Of a stretch of 64,000 nt of DNA, positions 16,431-25,112 are shown one piece after another. A program made the translations under genes and the position numbers. The notes under the pieces are model-generated. The model was not told the DNA's origin, searched no databases, and saw only the letters and a program-made list of their open reading frames with translations. Each line of letters starts with the position of its first letter. Within the stretch, counting starts at the first letter, position 1. Location of the stretch: NCBI RefSeq assembly GCF_005889735.1, contig NZ_VCKY01000015.1, forward strand, positions 1 through 64,000, read 5' to 3'. The stretch is from Nonomuraea turkmeniaca (GTDB lineage: Bacteria > Actinomycetota > Actinomycetes > Streptosporangiales > Streptosporangiaceae).

Positions 16431-17798
16431 ATGAAGAAGATCACCGCCTCCCTCGGCGTGGCCATCCTGGCCACCGCCGTCGCCGCGTGCGGATCGTCCG
16501 CCGGTTCCGGGCAAGAGTCCGGCACCGTCACCCTCAGAGTCCAGGGCATGCCCCCGGCGACCGACAAGCCAGGCCTGGCCGCGTTCGAGAAGATGGTCGC
16601 CGACTTCGAGAAGCAGAACCCCGGCATCGCCGTCGAAGGCTCCTCGGCCGCCTACGACCCGCTGACGTTCTCCGCCAAGCTGGCCGGCGGCAAGGTCGAA
16701 GACGTGATCAAGGTGCCGCTCACCGAGCCCCAGGGACTCATCGCCCGCAAGCAGGTCAAGCCGCTGACCGCGGAGCTGGCCAAGTGGCCGCACTACAAGG
16801 AGTTCAACCCGCAGGTGCTGCGGCCGCTGAGCGACTCCGGGGGCGAGGTGTACGGCGTGCCCCAGTCTCCCTTCGCGATGGGGCTCGTCTACAACCGTGA
16901 GCTGTTCGAGAAGGCCGGCCTCGACCCTGGCAAGCCTCCGGCGACCTGGGAGGAGGTCCGGGCCCACGCCAAGCGGATCGCCGAGAAGACCGGCAAGGCC
17001 GGGTTCGTGCACGAGTCCAAGAACAACCAGGGCGGCTGGCAGCTCACGAAGCTGACCTACGCCTTCGGCGGCGAGATGGAGAAGCAGTCCGGCGACACCT
17101 GGGTGGCGGCCTTCAACGCCGAGCCGACCCGGCAGGCGCTCACCCTGCTCAAGGAGATGCGCTGGACCGACGACTCCATGGGAGACAACCAGCTCAACGA
17201 CCAGAACGATGTGATCAAGCGGTTCGCCGCCGGCGAGATCGGGATGTATCTGGGCACGCCCGGCACCTACCGGCTGGCCAAGATGACCTACGGCATGCCG
17301 AACATCGACGCGTTCGGCATCGGGCCGCTCCCCCAGGCGGGCGGGAACGCCACGCTGACCGGCGGTGACGTCTACATGGTGCCCAAGTCGGCCTCCGCCG
17401 AGAAGACGGCCGCGGCCGTGAAGTGGCTGCTGTTCGCCTACGCCCAGCCGCAGTACGACACCGGCGCCGCCGCCGAACGGGCCAAAGCGCTGGCGGCCGA
17501 CCCGAACGCCGCCGTGGGCGTGCCGACGCTGCCGATGTTCAACGAGGTCCGGCAGGCCCAGATCGACGAAGCCGTCAAGCCCTACGTGAACGTCAAGCTC
17601 GAGCACTTCCAGCCCTGGATCGAGGGCACCCCCAAGCTCCAGCTCCGCGCCGAACCCCCCGTGCGGGCACAGGCCGTCTACGCCGTGCTCGACAGCGTGG
17701 TGCAGGCCGTGCTGACGGACCGGGACGCCGACGTCAACACCCTCCTCGGCAAGGCCGAAGCCGACGTGAACGCCAAGCTCGCCGCGAGCCGGCAGTGA
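16431..17798 (+). CDS. ABC transporter substrate-binding lipoprotein, family 1 (sugar, CUT1 type)
   Basis: A 455-residue lipoprotein with lipobox VAAC at Cys20. The mature chain has the SBP_bac_1 layout: FEKMVADFEKQNPGIAVEG near the start, DVIKVPLTEPQGLIARKQVK, then GVPQSPFAMGLVYNRELFEK and AGLDPGKPPATWEEVRAHAK. It binds a sugar or oligosaccharide outside the cell for the two permeases encoded next. No ATPase gene is nearby, as is usual for CUT1 systems that share MsiK. GGGAG lies about 7 nt upstream of the ATG. Its 3' end is part of a 32-bp duplication. Confidence 0.92.
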   Translation: MKKITASLGVAILATAVAACGSSAGSGQESGTVTLRVQGMPPATDKPGLAAFEKMVADFEKQNPGIAVEGSSAAYDPLTFSAKLAGGKVEDVIKVPLTEPQGLIARKQVKPLTAELAKWPHYKEFNPQVLRPLSDSGGEVYGVPQSPFAMGLVYNRELFEKAGLDPGKPPATWEEVRAHAKRIAEKTGKAGFVHESKNNQGGWQLTKLTYAFGGEMEKQSGDTWVAAFNAEPTRQALTLLKEMRWTDDSMGDNQLNDQNDVIKRFAAGEIGMYLGTPGTYRLAKMTYGMPNIDAFGIGPLPQAGGNATLTGGDVYMVPKSASAEKTAAAVKWLLFAYAQPQYDTGAAAERAKALAADPNAAVGVPTLPMFNEVRQAQIDEAVKPYVNVKLEHFQPWIEGTPKLQLRAEPPVRAQAVYAVLDSVVQAVLTDRDADVNTLLGKAEADVNAKLAASRQ

Positions 17799-17847
17799 CC
17801 GTCGCCCCACACCTCGCTCGCCGCGAGCCGGCGGTGACCGCCGCCCC
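17777..17847 (+). repeat. 32-nt near-tandem duplication across the SBP stop / permease start
   Basis: 17777-17808 and 17816-17847 are identical at 30 of 32 positions, offset by 39 nt (13 codons). The first copy contains the SBP stop and the overlapping GTG of the permease. The second lies in frame within the permease N-terminus, so the protein starts with two similar blocks, VTVAPHLARREPA and VTAAPGRHGPGRR. Confidence 0.85.
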
Positions 17848-18733
17848 GGGCCGCCACGGGCCCGGGAGAAGGCGGGGGACGCCCGTCATGGCGTTCCTCT
17901 TCCTCGTGCCGGCCTTCGTCGCCTTCGGGGTGTTCTCCTACTGGCCGATGATCCGGGGGTTGCTGATCTCCTTCCAGGAGACGAACCTGGTCGACCCGGC
18001 GACGTGGGTGGGGCTCGACAACTTCACCGCGCTCGTCCGGGATCCGCTGCTGTACACGGCGATCGCGAACACCCTGCTGTTCGTCGGGCTCGGACTGCTC
18101 ATCGGCTTTCCCGCCCCGCTGATCCTGGCCACCGTCATGTCGACGGTGCGGAAGGGCGCAGGGGTCTACCGGTTCCTGGTCTACCTGCCGGTGGTGATCC
18201 CGCCGGTGGTGGCGATCCTGCTGTGGAAGTGGTTCTACGACCCGGGGCACGGCCTGTTCAACGAGCTGCTGGGCCTGATCGGCGCAGGTCCCCTCCCCTG
18301 GCTGGAGTCGCCCAGGACCGCGATGCTCAGCCTGGTCATCCAGTCGACCTGGGCCTGGATGGGCAGCACGGTCCTCATCTACCTCGCCGCCATGGTCACC
18401 ATCCCCGCCGAGCTCTACGAGGCGGCGCAGATGGACGGCGCGTCGATCGCGCGCAGGCTGTGGCACATCACTCTGCCCCAGCTCCGTCCCACCATCGGCC
18501 TGCTGCTCCTCCTCCAGTTGGTCAGCACCACCCAGGTGTTCACCGAGCCCTACGTGTTCACCGACGGCGGGCCTGAGAACAGCACCCTCACGATCCTCCT
18601 GCTGATCTTCAGGTACGCCTTCCGTGACGGCGCCTACGGCCAGGCCGCCGCGCTCGCCTTCCTCCTGGCGATCTTCCTCGGCCTGATGTCCGCGATCTAC
18701 CTGCGGGCCACCCGCACCTGGGGCTCCGCATGA
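17795..18733 (+). CDS. sugar ABC transporter permease, MalF/UgpA type
   Basis: A 312-residue permease with six predicted TM helices. The first is FLFLVPAFVAFGVFSYWPM, and the EAA loop is LYEAAQMDGASIARRLWHIT. The start taken is GTG 17795, which overlaps the SBP stop (GTGA). GTG 17834 or ATG 17889 are alternatives, because the first 31 residues are a duplicated, non-conserved tail. It pairs with the next permease and overlaps its start by 4 nt. Confidence 0.9.
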   Translation: MTVAPHLARREPAVTAAPGRHGPGRRRGTPVMAFLFLVPAFVAFGVFSYWPMIRGLLISFQETNLVDPATWVGLDNFTALVRDPLLYTAIANTLLFVGLGLLIGFPAPLILATVMSTVRKGAGVYRFLVYLPVVIPPVVAILLWKWFYDPGHGLFNELLGLIGAGPLPWLESPRTAMLSLVIQSTWAWMGSTVLIYLAAMVTIPAELYEAAQMDGASIARRLWHITLPQLRPTIGLLLLLQLVSTTQVFTEPYVFTDGGPENSTLTILLLIFRYAFRDGAYGQAAALAFLLAIFLGLMSAIYLRATRTWGSA

Positions 18734-19581
18734 GCCTGATCTCCCACGTCGAGGAGCGCCGGCCGGCGGTCAGGGCGGCCGTGCGCACGATCCAGTGGCT
18801 TACTTTGGCCGTGCTCCTGCTGATCGGCATCGGCCCGCTCTACATGACCGTCAAGGGCGCGGTCTCCCCGGCCACCGACCTGATCGCCAAACCCCTCGAG
18901 CTCTGGCCCGGCGACCCCCGGCCGGAGAACTTCGGCACGGCCTGGAACGACCTGGGCATCGGCCACTACCTGCTCAACACGGTCCAGGTCGTCGGCGGCT
19001 CCTGGGCCGTCCAGATCATCGTCGCGATCACCGCCGGCTACTCCCTGTCGGTCCTGAAACCCGCGCTCGGCAAGCTGATCTACGGCGCGATCCTGGCCAC
19101 GATGTTCGTCCCCTACACGGTCTCGATGACCAGCCTCTTCCTGACCATCATCGACCTGGGACTCGTCGACTCCTACTGGTCGATCTGGCTGCCCGCGGGA
19201 GCCAGCGCCTTCAACGTCCTGCTGGCCAAGCGCTTCTTCGACGCGCTGCCGCCGGAGCTCTTCGCCGCCGCCAGGGTGGACGGCGCCAACTCCTGGCAGC
19301 TCCTGACCAGGATCGTGCTGCCGATGAGCCGCCCGATCCTGGCCGTCATCAGCCTGATCGCGATCATGCACAGCTGGAAGGACTTCATCTGGCCGCTCGT
19401 GGCCATCACCGATCCGGACAAGCAGCCCATCAGCGTGGCCCTGGCCACGCTGGCCGACCAGGCGCCGCAGGACGTCCTGATCGCCAGCATGGCGCTGGCG
19501 CTGGCCCCGCCGGTCCTGCTGTTCCTGGTCTTCCAGAAGTACGTCGTCGCCGGGCTCGGTTTCACCGGCGTCAAAGGCTAA
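18730..19581 (+). CDS. sugar ABC transporter permease, MalG/UgpE type
   Basis: A 283-residue permease. The ATG at 18730 overlaps the previous stop (ATGA). It shows the MalG-type first periplasmic loop (SPATDLIAKPLELWPGDP, then NFGTAWNDLG) and the EAA motif region ELFAAARVDGANSWQLLTRI. The C-terminus GLGFTGVKG is typical of CUT1 permeases. It forms the sugar pore with the previous gene. A secreted glycosidase-like gene follows after 21 bp. Confidence 0.92.
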   Translation: MSLISHVEERRPAVRAAVRTIQWLTLAVLLLIGIGPLYMTVKGAVSPATDLIAKPLELWPGDPRPENFGTAWNDLGIGHYLLNTVQVVGGSWAVQIIVAITAGYSLSVLKPALGKLIYGAILATMFVPYTVSMTSLFLTIIDLGLVDSYWSIWLPAGASAFNVLLAKRFFDALPPELFAAARVDGANSWQLLTRIVLPMSRPILAVISLIAIMHSWKDFIWPLVAITDPDKQPISVALATLADQAPQDVLIASMALALAPPVLLFLVFQKYVVAGLGFTGVKG

Positions 19582-19602
19582 TCATGAAAGGCAGAACCCC
19601 CC

Positions 19603-21843
19603 ATGCCTGAGGTCTCCCGTCGCACCCTCATCCAGGCCGCCGCGCTCACGGGCGCAGCGTCCGCACTCACCGCCACCTCCGCCCAGGCTGACGCCCTTTC
19701 GATCTCGGCCGACGGCATCACGCTCGTCGCCGAGGCCGACGGCTCGATCGTGGTCCGCGACGGTGCGGGAGCCGATCGCCTCAGGATCGCGCACTTCATG
19801 ATCAAGGACAGCGTGCTCGGGCAGCAGCGCACGTTCGGGGGCACGCCGAGCTTGATCACCGTGGACGGGCGGCCCGCCCTCCAGGTGGTCTACAAGATGT
19901 CGGCGAGCGCCTCGGCGGTGACCGTACGCGGGACGTTCACCGTGGCCGCCCGCCGGGCGAGCCTGCGGTGGGAGGTGGGCGGCAGCGCCACGCTGACTCC
20001 CAGCGGCTACATGTTCTCCCGCACACTGATCGGCAACACGGCGCCGGAGACGTACGTGCCCGCCACGGTCTGGACGAAGGACGCCCGCGGCGGCGTCCCG
20101 TACGAGATCAACGCGGGCTCGCTCTACCGGGAGACGTGGGCCGGCACGAGCGCCTGCTTCCGGCTGGCGTCCTCCAATCCGGCGTTCACCAACGCAAGCT
20201 GGATCCACGCGCCGGCGGGCGCGGACGGCGCGACCCAGGTGGAGCTGGTCGTCGGCGACATGCGGCCGGGCGCGGCCAACGCCGTGGCGACCGCCGCGCC
20301 GCTGGGCGTGGACGTGTGGAGCGAGCAACCCTTCGGCCTCTACGACCCCGGCGCCACCATGTCGATCAACGCCCAGGTGGTCAACGGCGGCCCGGCCGCC
20401 AAGCCCGTCACCCTGACCTGGTGGGCGCGCGACTTCAACGGCACCGTGCTCGGCACCGGCCGGCTCGGCAAGACCCTCGGGCCCGGTGAGGCGTGGCAGG
20501 AGACGTTCGCCGTGCGAGGCTGCCCGCAGGGCATCGTGTTCACCGAGGTCAAGGCCACCTCGGGAGACGAGGAGGCGTTCGCGCGGACGAACCTGGCCAC
20601 GTTGCGGCCGTACGCCTACGACAGTGACGGCAAGTTCGGCATCGCGAACTACACCTGGCTGCTCGTCCCTGACAAAAAGCAGGTCGGCAAGCTGATGCAG
20701 AAGATCGGCGTCAAGTGGGTGCGCATCGCCTACGGCGGCGCGCCGGGCATCCCGCCTGCTGAACTGGACGCCCTGGGCATCCGGCACAACGTCCAGCTCG
20801 GCGGGGTGATCTTCAATGGCACCGCGGAGCAGATCGCCGCGTGGGCGGACGACCGCGCGCGGATCGTGCGTCAGTCCGGGGCGACCTATTTCGAGGTGGC
20901 GAACGAGCTGAACCAGCCGTGGATGTCGGGGCAGAAGGCGGCCGAGTACGTACGCGACGGCCTGAAGCCGATCCACGACAGGCTCAAGGGCTCCGGCATC
21001 AAGCTGATGAACTGCGGGCTCGGCGGCATGGACTACCGCTGGACGGCGAACTTCCACGCGGCCGGCGGCTGGGATCTGATCGACGTGTTCGCCTTTCATC
21101 CGGGCCGGGGCAACTTCACCGCCGACTACGCTCCGCCGCCGGAGGAGTGGGAGCAGGGCTCGAACGGCTCCTACTGGAACTTCCTGGGCGCGCTGCGCAA
21201 GGCCCGGCAGACCATCGACGAGTACGGCGGCGACAAGGAGCTCTGGCTGACGGAGGCGTACGCCTGCACCCGGCCCAACCACTGGTGGAACGACACCCAC
21301 CGCCAGGCCGCCGAGAACACGCTGCTCCAGCTCGCGCTCTGCCTGTCTGAAGGCGTCGACGGCGTCAACTGGTACCAGCCCCACGACAGCACGATCCATC
21401 ACCCGCAGGAAGCCGACCCCAAGAACCCCGAATACCACTTCGGGCTGCTGAATCGCGACACCAGCGCCAAGCCCGTGCTGCTGGCGCTCGCGACGGCCAC
21501 ACGTCACCTGGAGGGCGCGACCTTCAAGCGCTGGCTCACCTTCGCCGACCCCGAGCTGAAGGGCCTGCTGTTCGACACGCCGCGGGGCAAGCTGGCGATC
21601 CTGTGGAGCCGGAAGGACGGCTACATCCTCAACCGGGACCACGGTGCGGACCAGTGGTATCCGCACCCCGAAGCCTGGGTGGACCACTGGCCCACCAAGA
21701 CGTCCCTGTCGCTGAAGACCTCCGGGCCGGCGGTCCGGGAGATCGACTGCATCGGCCAGGAACGCACCATCACCGCCAGCGGCCGCCGCGTGGAGATCAC
21801 GTTGGACGGCGCCCCGCGTCTCTACTACGGGTTGGAGCTATGA
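19603..21843 (+). CDS. Tat-exported glycoside hydrolase-like protein, TIM-barrel clan A type, unassigned family
   Basis: A 746-residue protein with a twin-arginine signal (SRRTLIQAAALTGAAS) and likely cleavage after AQA near residue 29. Residues 30-340 are beta-rich. From about 345 a (beta/alpha)8-like part carries YFEVANELNQPW, with Glu435 after Asn in the place of a clan GH-A acid/base, and ELWLTEAYA with Glu551 in the place of the nucleophile. The C-terminus is again beta-rich. I cannot assign it to a named GH family. It lies between the sugar permease and an FAD oxidoreductase gene that it overlaps by 4 nt, so it probably acts on the same glycan outside the cell. Confidence 0.78.
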   Translation: MPEVSRRTLIQAAALTGAASALTATSAQADALSISADGITLVAEADGSIVVRDGAGADRLRIAHFMIKDSVLGQQRTFGGTPSLITVDGRPALQVVYKMSASASAVTVRGTFTVAARRASLRWEVGGSATLTPSGYMFSRTLIGNTAPETYVPATVWTKDARGGVPYEINAGSLYRETWAGTSACFRLASSNPAFTNASWIHAPAGADGATQVELVVGDMRPGAANAVATAAPLGVDVWSEQPFGLYDPGATMSINAQVVNGGPAAKPVTLTWWARDFNGTVLGTGRLGKTLGPGEAWQETFAVRGCPQGIVFTEVKATSGDEEAFARTNLATLRPYAYDSDGKFGIANYTWLLVPDKKQVGKLMQKIGVKWVRIAYGGAPGIPPAELDALGIRHNVQLGGVIFNGTAEQIAAWADDRARIVRQSGATYFEVANELNQPWMSGQKAAEYVRDGLKPIHDRLKGSGIKLMNCGLGGMDYRWTANFHAAGGWDLIDVFAFHPGRGNFTADYAPPPEEWEQGSNGSYWNFLGALRKARQTIDEYGGDKELWLTEAYACTRPNHWWNDTHRQAAENTLLQLALCLSEGVDGVNWYQPHDSTIHHPQEADPKNPEYHFGLLNRDTSAKPVLLALATATRHLEGATFKRWLTFADPELKGLLFDTPRGKLAILWSRKDGYILNRDHGADQWYPHPEAWVDHWPTKTSLSLKTSGPAVREIDCIGQERTITASGRRVEITLDGAPRLYYGLEL

Positions 21844-24032
21844 GATCGGAAACCCTTTCGCGCGATGTGACCGTGGTCGGCGGCGGCCTGGCCGGCGTCA
21901 ACGCCGCCGTCGCGGCGGCCCGGCTGGGCCGTACGGTCGCCCTGATCACCAACAGGCCCGTGCTCGGCGGCAACTCCAGCAGCGAGGTGCGGGTCTGGGT
22001 GGTCGGCGCGACCGGGCACGGCAAGAACCACAACGCCCGCGAGGGCGGGATCATGGGCGAGCTCTTCCTGGAGAACCAGTACCGCAACCCGCAGGGAAAT
22101 CCCTACTTCTGGGACACGACCGTTCTCGATCTCGTGAGGCAGGAGCCGAACATCGCGCTCCACCTCAACACGGACGTGCGGGAGGTGTCGTGCGCGGAGG
22201 GGCGGATCAGCTCCGTGACCGGCTGGATGATGGGCTCGGAACGACTGATCACCTTCGAGTCGCCGATCTTCCTGGACTGCACCGGCGACGGGCTGGTCGG
22301 CCACCTGGCCGGTGCGCGCCACCGGATAGGCCGTGAGGGCCGCGCGGAATACGGCGAGCCGTGGGCGCCCGAGCTACCGGACGACATCACACTCGGCAGC
22401 ACCCTGCTCTTCTACACCAAGGACGCGGGCGAGCCGGTCCGTTATGTCCCGCCGAGCTTCGCCAAGGACATCACCGGGACCTCGATCCCCGAGCGGCGCA
22501 TCATCAGGGCGGGCGACAACGGCTGCGCCTACTGGTGGATCGAGTTCGGCGGCGAGCTGGACACCGTGCACGACAACGACCGCATCCGCGACGAGCTGTG
22601 GTCGGTCATCTACGGCATCTGGGACTACATCAAGAACTCCGGGAGGTTCGACGCCGAGACGATGACCCTGGAGTGGGTGGGGGCGCTGCCCGGCAAGCGG
22701 GAGTACCGGCGTTTCCTCGGCGACTACGTGCTCACCCAGCATGACGTGCTGGGCCAGACGCCCTTCGAGGACCGGATCGCCTTCGGCGGGTGGTCGATCG
22801 ACCTGCACCCGCCGCAGGGCATGTACGCGAGGGAGGACGGCGCGAAGCAGCGTTACGCCGACGGGATCTATCACATCCCCTACCGGTCCATCTATTCGCA
22901 GAACGTGCCCAACCTGCTCATGGCCGGGCGGAACATCTCGGCGTCGCACGTGGCGTTCGGCTCGACCAGGGTAATGGCCACCTGCGCCACGATCGGCCAG
23001 GCGGCCGGCACAGCGGCCGGGTTGTGCGTGGCCGGCGGCGTCGCGCCTCGGGAGCTCGACGTGCACGACCTGCGGACGACCCTCCTGCGGGAGGACGCCT
23101 CCATCGTCGGCCTGCCGTACGAGGATCCGTCGGATCTCGCTCGTACGGCTACCGCCTCCGCGTCGAGCACGCTGTCCCGGTTCGAGGTGGAGACCTCGGC
23201 CGAGCCCTGGCCGCTGGAGGCCGACGCCGGGTTGATCCTGCCGGTCGACCCGGCTCTGGACGCGGTGGAGCTCCTGCTCGACGCGGCCGCCGGGACCGAA
23301 CTGGTCGTGGATCTCTACGATCCGGGGCTGGGCCAGAACTACGTGCCGAGGGAGCTGATCACCTCGCGTGCCGTTCGGGTGGAGCCGGGGAAGAATCAGT
23401 GGCTTCGCGTGGATCTGTCGTTCCAGCCGGATCAGGCGCAGAACGTGTTCCTGCTGATCCGCGCGAACCCCGACGTCTCCCTCCAGGTCGCCGACCGGCC
23501 CACGCCCGGTGTGCTCTGTCTGACCCGGGTTCCGCTCCGCCCTCAGGACGAGGCGCCCCAACCGCTGCGGGAGTGGTCCGACGCGGGTCTGCTGCGCCGG
23601 ACGTTCTGCTTCCGTAGCGGCCCGACAGGTGCCTTCGCGCCCTCGAGGGCGCTCGACGGCTTCCAGCGTCCTCATGCGGGACCCCATATGTGGGTGTCGG
23701 GCGAGTTGCCCGCCACCCTCGAATTGTCCTGGCCCGCGCCGGTGACGGTCGGCCGCGTCGACGTGCTCGCCGACGACGACGTGAACGAGGACCTGATCAA
23801 CCTGCACCACCATCGCACGCCGTTCGAGGTCATGCCGACGCTGGTCCGCGACTACCGGGTGGAGGCACGCCAGGGCGACGGCTGGCGTACGGTGTCCGAG
23901 GCGCGCGGCAACCGGCGGCGCCGCAACGTCCACGACGTCGAGCCGGTTACCACCGATGCGCTGAGAATCGTGGTGGACTCCAGCAATGGGACGCCGTACG
24001 CCCATGTCGTGGCGGTTCGCGTGTATGAGTAG
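21840..24032 (+). CDS. FAD-dependent oxidoreductase (FAD_oxidored family) with C-terminal binding domains
   Basis: A 730-residue protein. Residues 1-430 are an FAD_oxidored (PF12831-like) domain: TVVGGGLAGVNAAVAAARLG at the N-terminus, LGGNSSSEVRVW for pyrophosphate binding, IFLDCTGDGLVGHLAGA, and a C-terminal NLLMAGRNISASHVAFGSTR with ATIGQAAGTAAGL. Residues about 435-730 look like two beta-sandwich modules, the second discoidin-like. No signal peptide is visible. The ATG at 21840 overlaps the previous stop (ATGA). The family appears in many carbohydrate-use loci but its reactions are poorly known. Here it may oxidise a sugar hydroxyl before cleavage or dehydration. Confidence 0.85.
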   Translation: MRSETLSRDVTVVGGGLAGVNAAVAAARLGRTVALITNRPVLGGNSSSEVRVWVVGATGHGKNHNAREGGIMGELFLENQYRNPQGNPYFWDTTVLDLVRQEPNIALHLNTDVREVSCAEGRISSVTGWMMGSERLITFESPIFLDCTGDGLVGHLAGARHRIGREGRAEYGEPWAPELPDDITLGSTLLFYTKDAGEPVRYVPPSFAKDITGTSIPERRIIRAGDNGCAYWWIEFGGELDTVHDNDRIRDELWSVIYGIWDYIKNSGRFDAETMTLEWVGALPGKREYRRFLGDYVLTQHDVLGQTPFEDRIAFGGWSIDLHPPQGMYAREDGAKQRYADGIYHIPYRSIYSQNVPNLLMAGRNISASHVAFGSTRVMATCATIGQAAGTAAGLCVAGGVAPRELDVHDLRTTLLREDASIVGLPYEDPSDLARTATASASSTLSRFEVETSAEPWPLEADAGLILPVDPALDAVELLLDAAAGTELVVDLYDPGLGQNYVPRELITSRAVRVEPGKNQWLRVDLSFQPDQAQNVFLLIRANPDVSLQVADRPTPGVLCLTRVPLRPQDEAPQPLREWSDAGLLRRTFCFRSGPTGAFAPSRALDGFQRPHAGPHMWVSGELPATLELSWPAPVTVGRVDVLADDDVNEDLINLHHHRTPFEVMPTLVRDYRVEARQGDGWRTVSEARGNRRRRNVHDVEPVTTDALRIVVDSSNGTPYAHVVAVRVYE

Positions 24033-24036
24033 ACGC

Positions 24037-24867
24037 ATGAAGCGTGTCCTGGTCACCGGTGCTGCCGGCCGTATCGGCCGGGCCCTCCTCGACCTGCTCG
24101 AGCAGCAGGGGATCCCGGCCAACGTCCTCGTGCTGGAGAATCCCGGAGACCTGAAGGCCGACCTGGTCGTCGAGGGGACCGCGACGGACCCGCACGCCGT
24201 GCGAGCGGCCCTCGCGGGAGTGGAGGCGGTGATCCATCTCGCGGCCATCCCCAGTCCCGAGCGGCATCCGGCCGAGGAGGTCTTCGCCACCAACACGCAG
24301 GCCACCTACACCGTGCTGGAACAGGCGGGCCGGGCCGGGATCATGCGGGCGTGCACGGCCAGCAGCACGGCGATCTCCGGGCTGCCGTTCGCCGCGCGCG
24401 CCCTCCACCCGCCGTACGCGCCGGTGGATGAGGAGCAGCCGCCTCTGCCCGAGGATCCCTACGCGCTGTCCAAGCAGGTCGACGAGCTGACCGCCCACAT
24501 GATGACGCGACGCCACGGCATGTCGGTGGCCGCCCTGCGCCTGCCGTATGTCGGCGGCTTCGACGAGCGCCTCCTCGACTTCGCGGGCAGGTGCGAGCTG
24601 GACCCCGGCCTGCACGCGGCCGGCCTGTGGGCCTACCTGGAAACCCGGGACGCCGCCCGGGCATGCCTGCTCGGGCTCGGCCTCGACGGTTTTCACGTCA
24701 TCACCGTGGCCGCCCCGGAGACCCTGGTCTCCCACCCCACCGAGGACCTGCTCCGCCGTTTCCACCCCACGACCGACATCCGCCGTCCACTGCCCGGACG
24801 CACGGTCCCCCTGGATCTGACCAAGGCCACCGCCCTTCTCGGCTTCAGCGCGGAGTTCCGCGTCTGA
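24037..24867 (+). CDS. NAD-dependent epimerase/dehydratase family protein (uronate dehydrogenase-like)
   Basis: A 276-residue extended SDR. VLVTGAAGRIGRALLDLL gives the NAD site, AVIHLAAIPSP follows, and ASSTA plus YALSKQ supply the Ser and the Tyr-x-x-x-Lys. It resembles bacterial uronate or aldose dehydrogenases that turn a sugar into a lactone. That would feed the sugar-acid dehydratase at the other end of the locus. ATG 24037 gives the canonical MKRVLVTG start. ATG 24025, overlapping the previous stop, is an alternative with four more residues. It is the last gene of the sugar operon. Confidence 0.85.
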   Translation: MKRVLVTGAAGRIGRALLDLLEQQGIPANVLVLENPGDLKADLVVEGTATDPHAVRAALAGVEAVIHLAAIPSPERHPAEEVFATNTQATYTVLEQAGRAGIMRACTASSTAISGLPFAARALHPPYAPVDEEQPPLPEDPYALSKQVDELTAHMMTRRHGMSVAALRLPYVGGFDERLLDFAGRCELDPGLHAAGLWAYLETRDAARACLLGLGLDGFHVITVAAPETLVSHPTEDLLRRFHPTTDIRRPLPGRTVPLDLTKATALLGFSAEFRV

Positions 24868-25112
24868 AGCCACGGGTGGGTGAGCCCAGGGCGGAATAAT
24901 CGGTTGCCGTTCAGTGCTGATGATCGCACTATGTTCCTCATGTTCCTGCGCGCTCGCCTGACGACACCCGCCCTGGCGGTGGGTGTGCTCGAGCGTGTCC
25001 GCGACGGCCTGGAGCGTTGACCTCTTCCCGTGAGTCCTGAGGTGACCCGGCGGGGGGAGGTTGCCGGCCCCGAGCACGGGTCACACGGAAACCAGGTCTC
25101 AAGGAAGGAACC
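24868..25112. other. 245-bp leader region upstream of the lone tuf gene, with a 29-codon reading frame
   Basis: A non-coding gap with one short open frame, ATG 24931 to TGA 25020 (MFLMFLRARLTTPALAVGVL and nine more residues), about 90 bp before the tuf start. It has no convincing Shine-Dalgarno. It could be a leader peptide or chance. The AAGGAAGG sequence at about 25100 is the tuf ribosome-binding site. No clear sigma-70-type promoter could be fixed. Confidence 0.35.
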
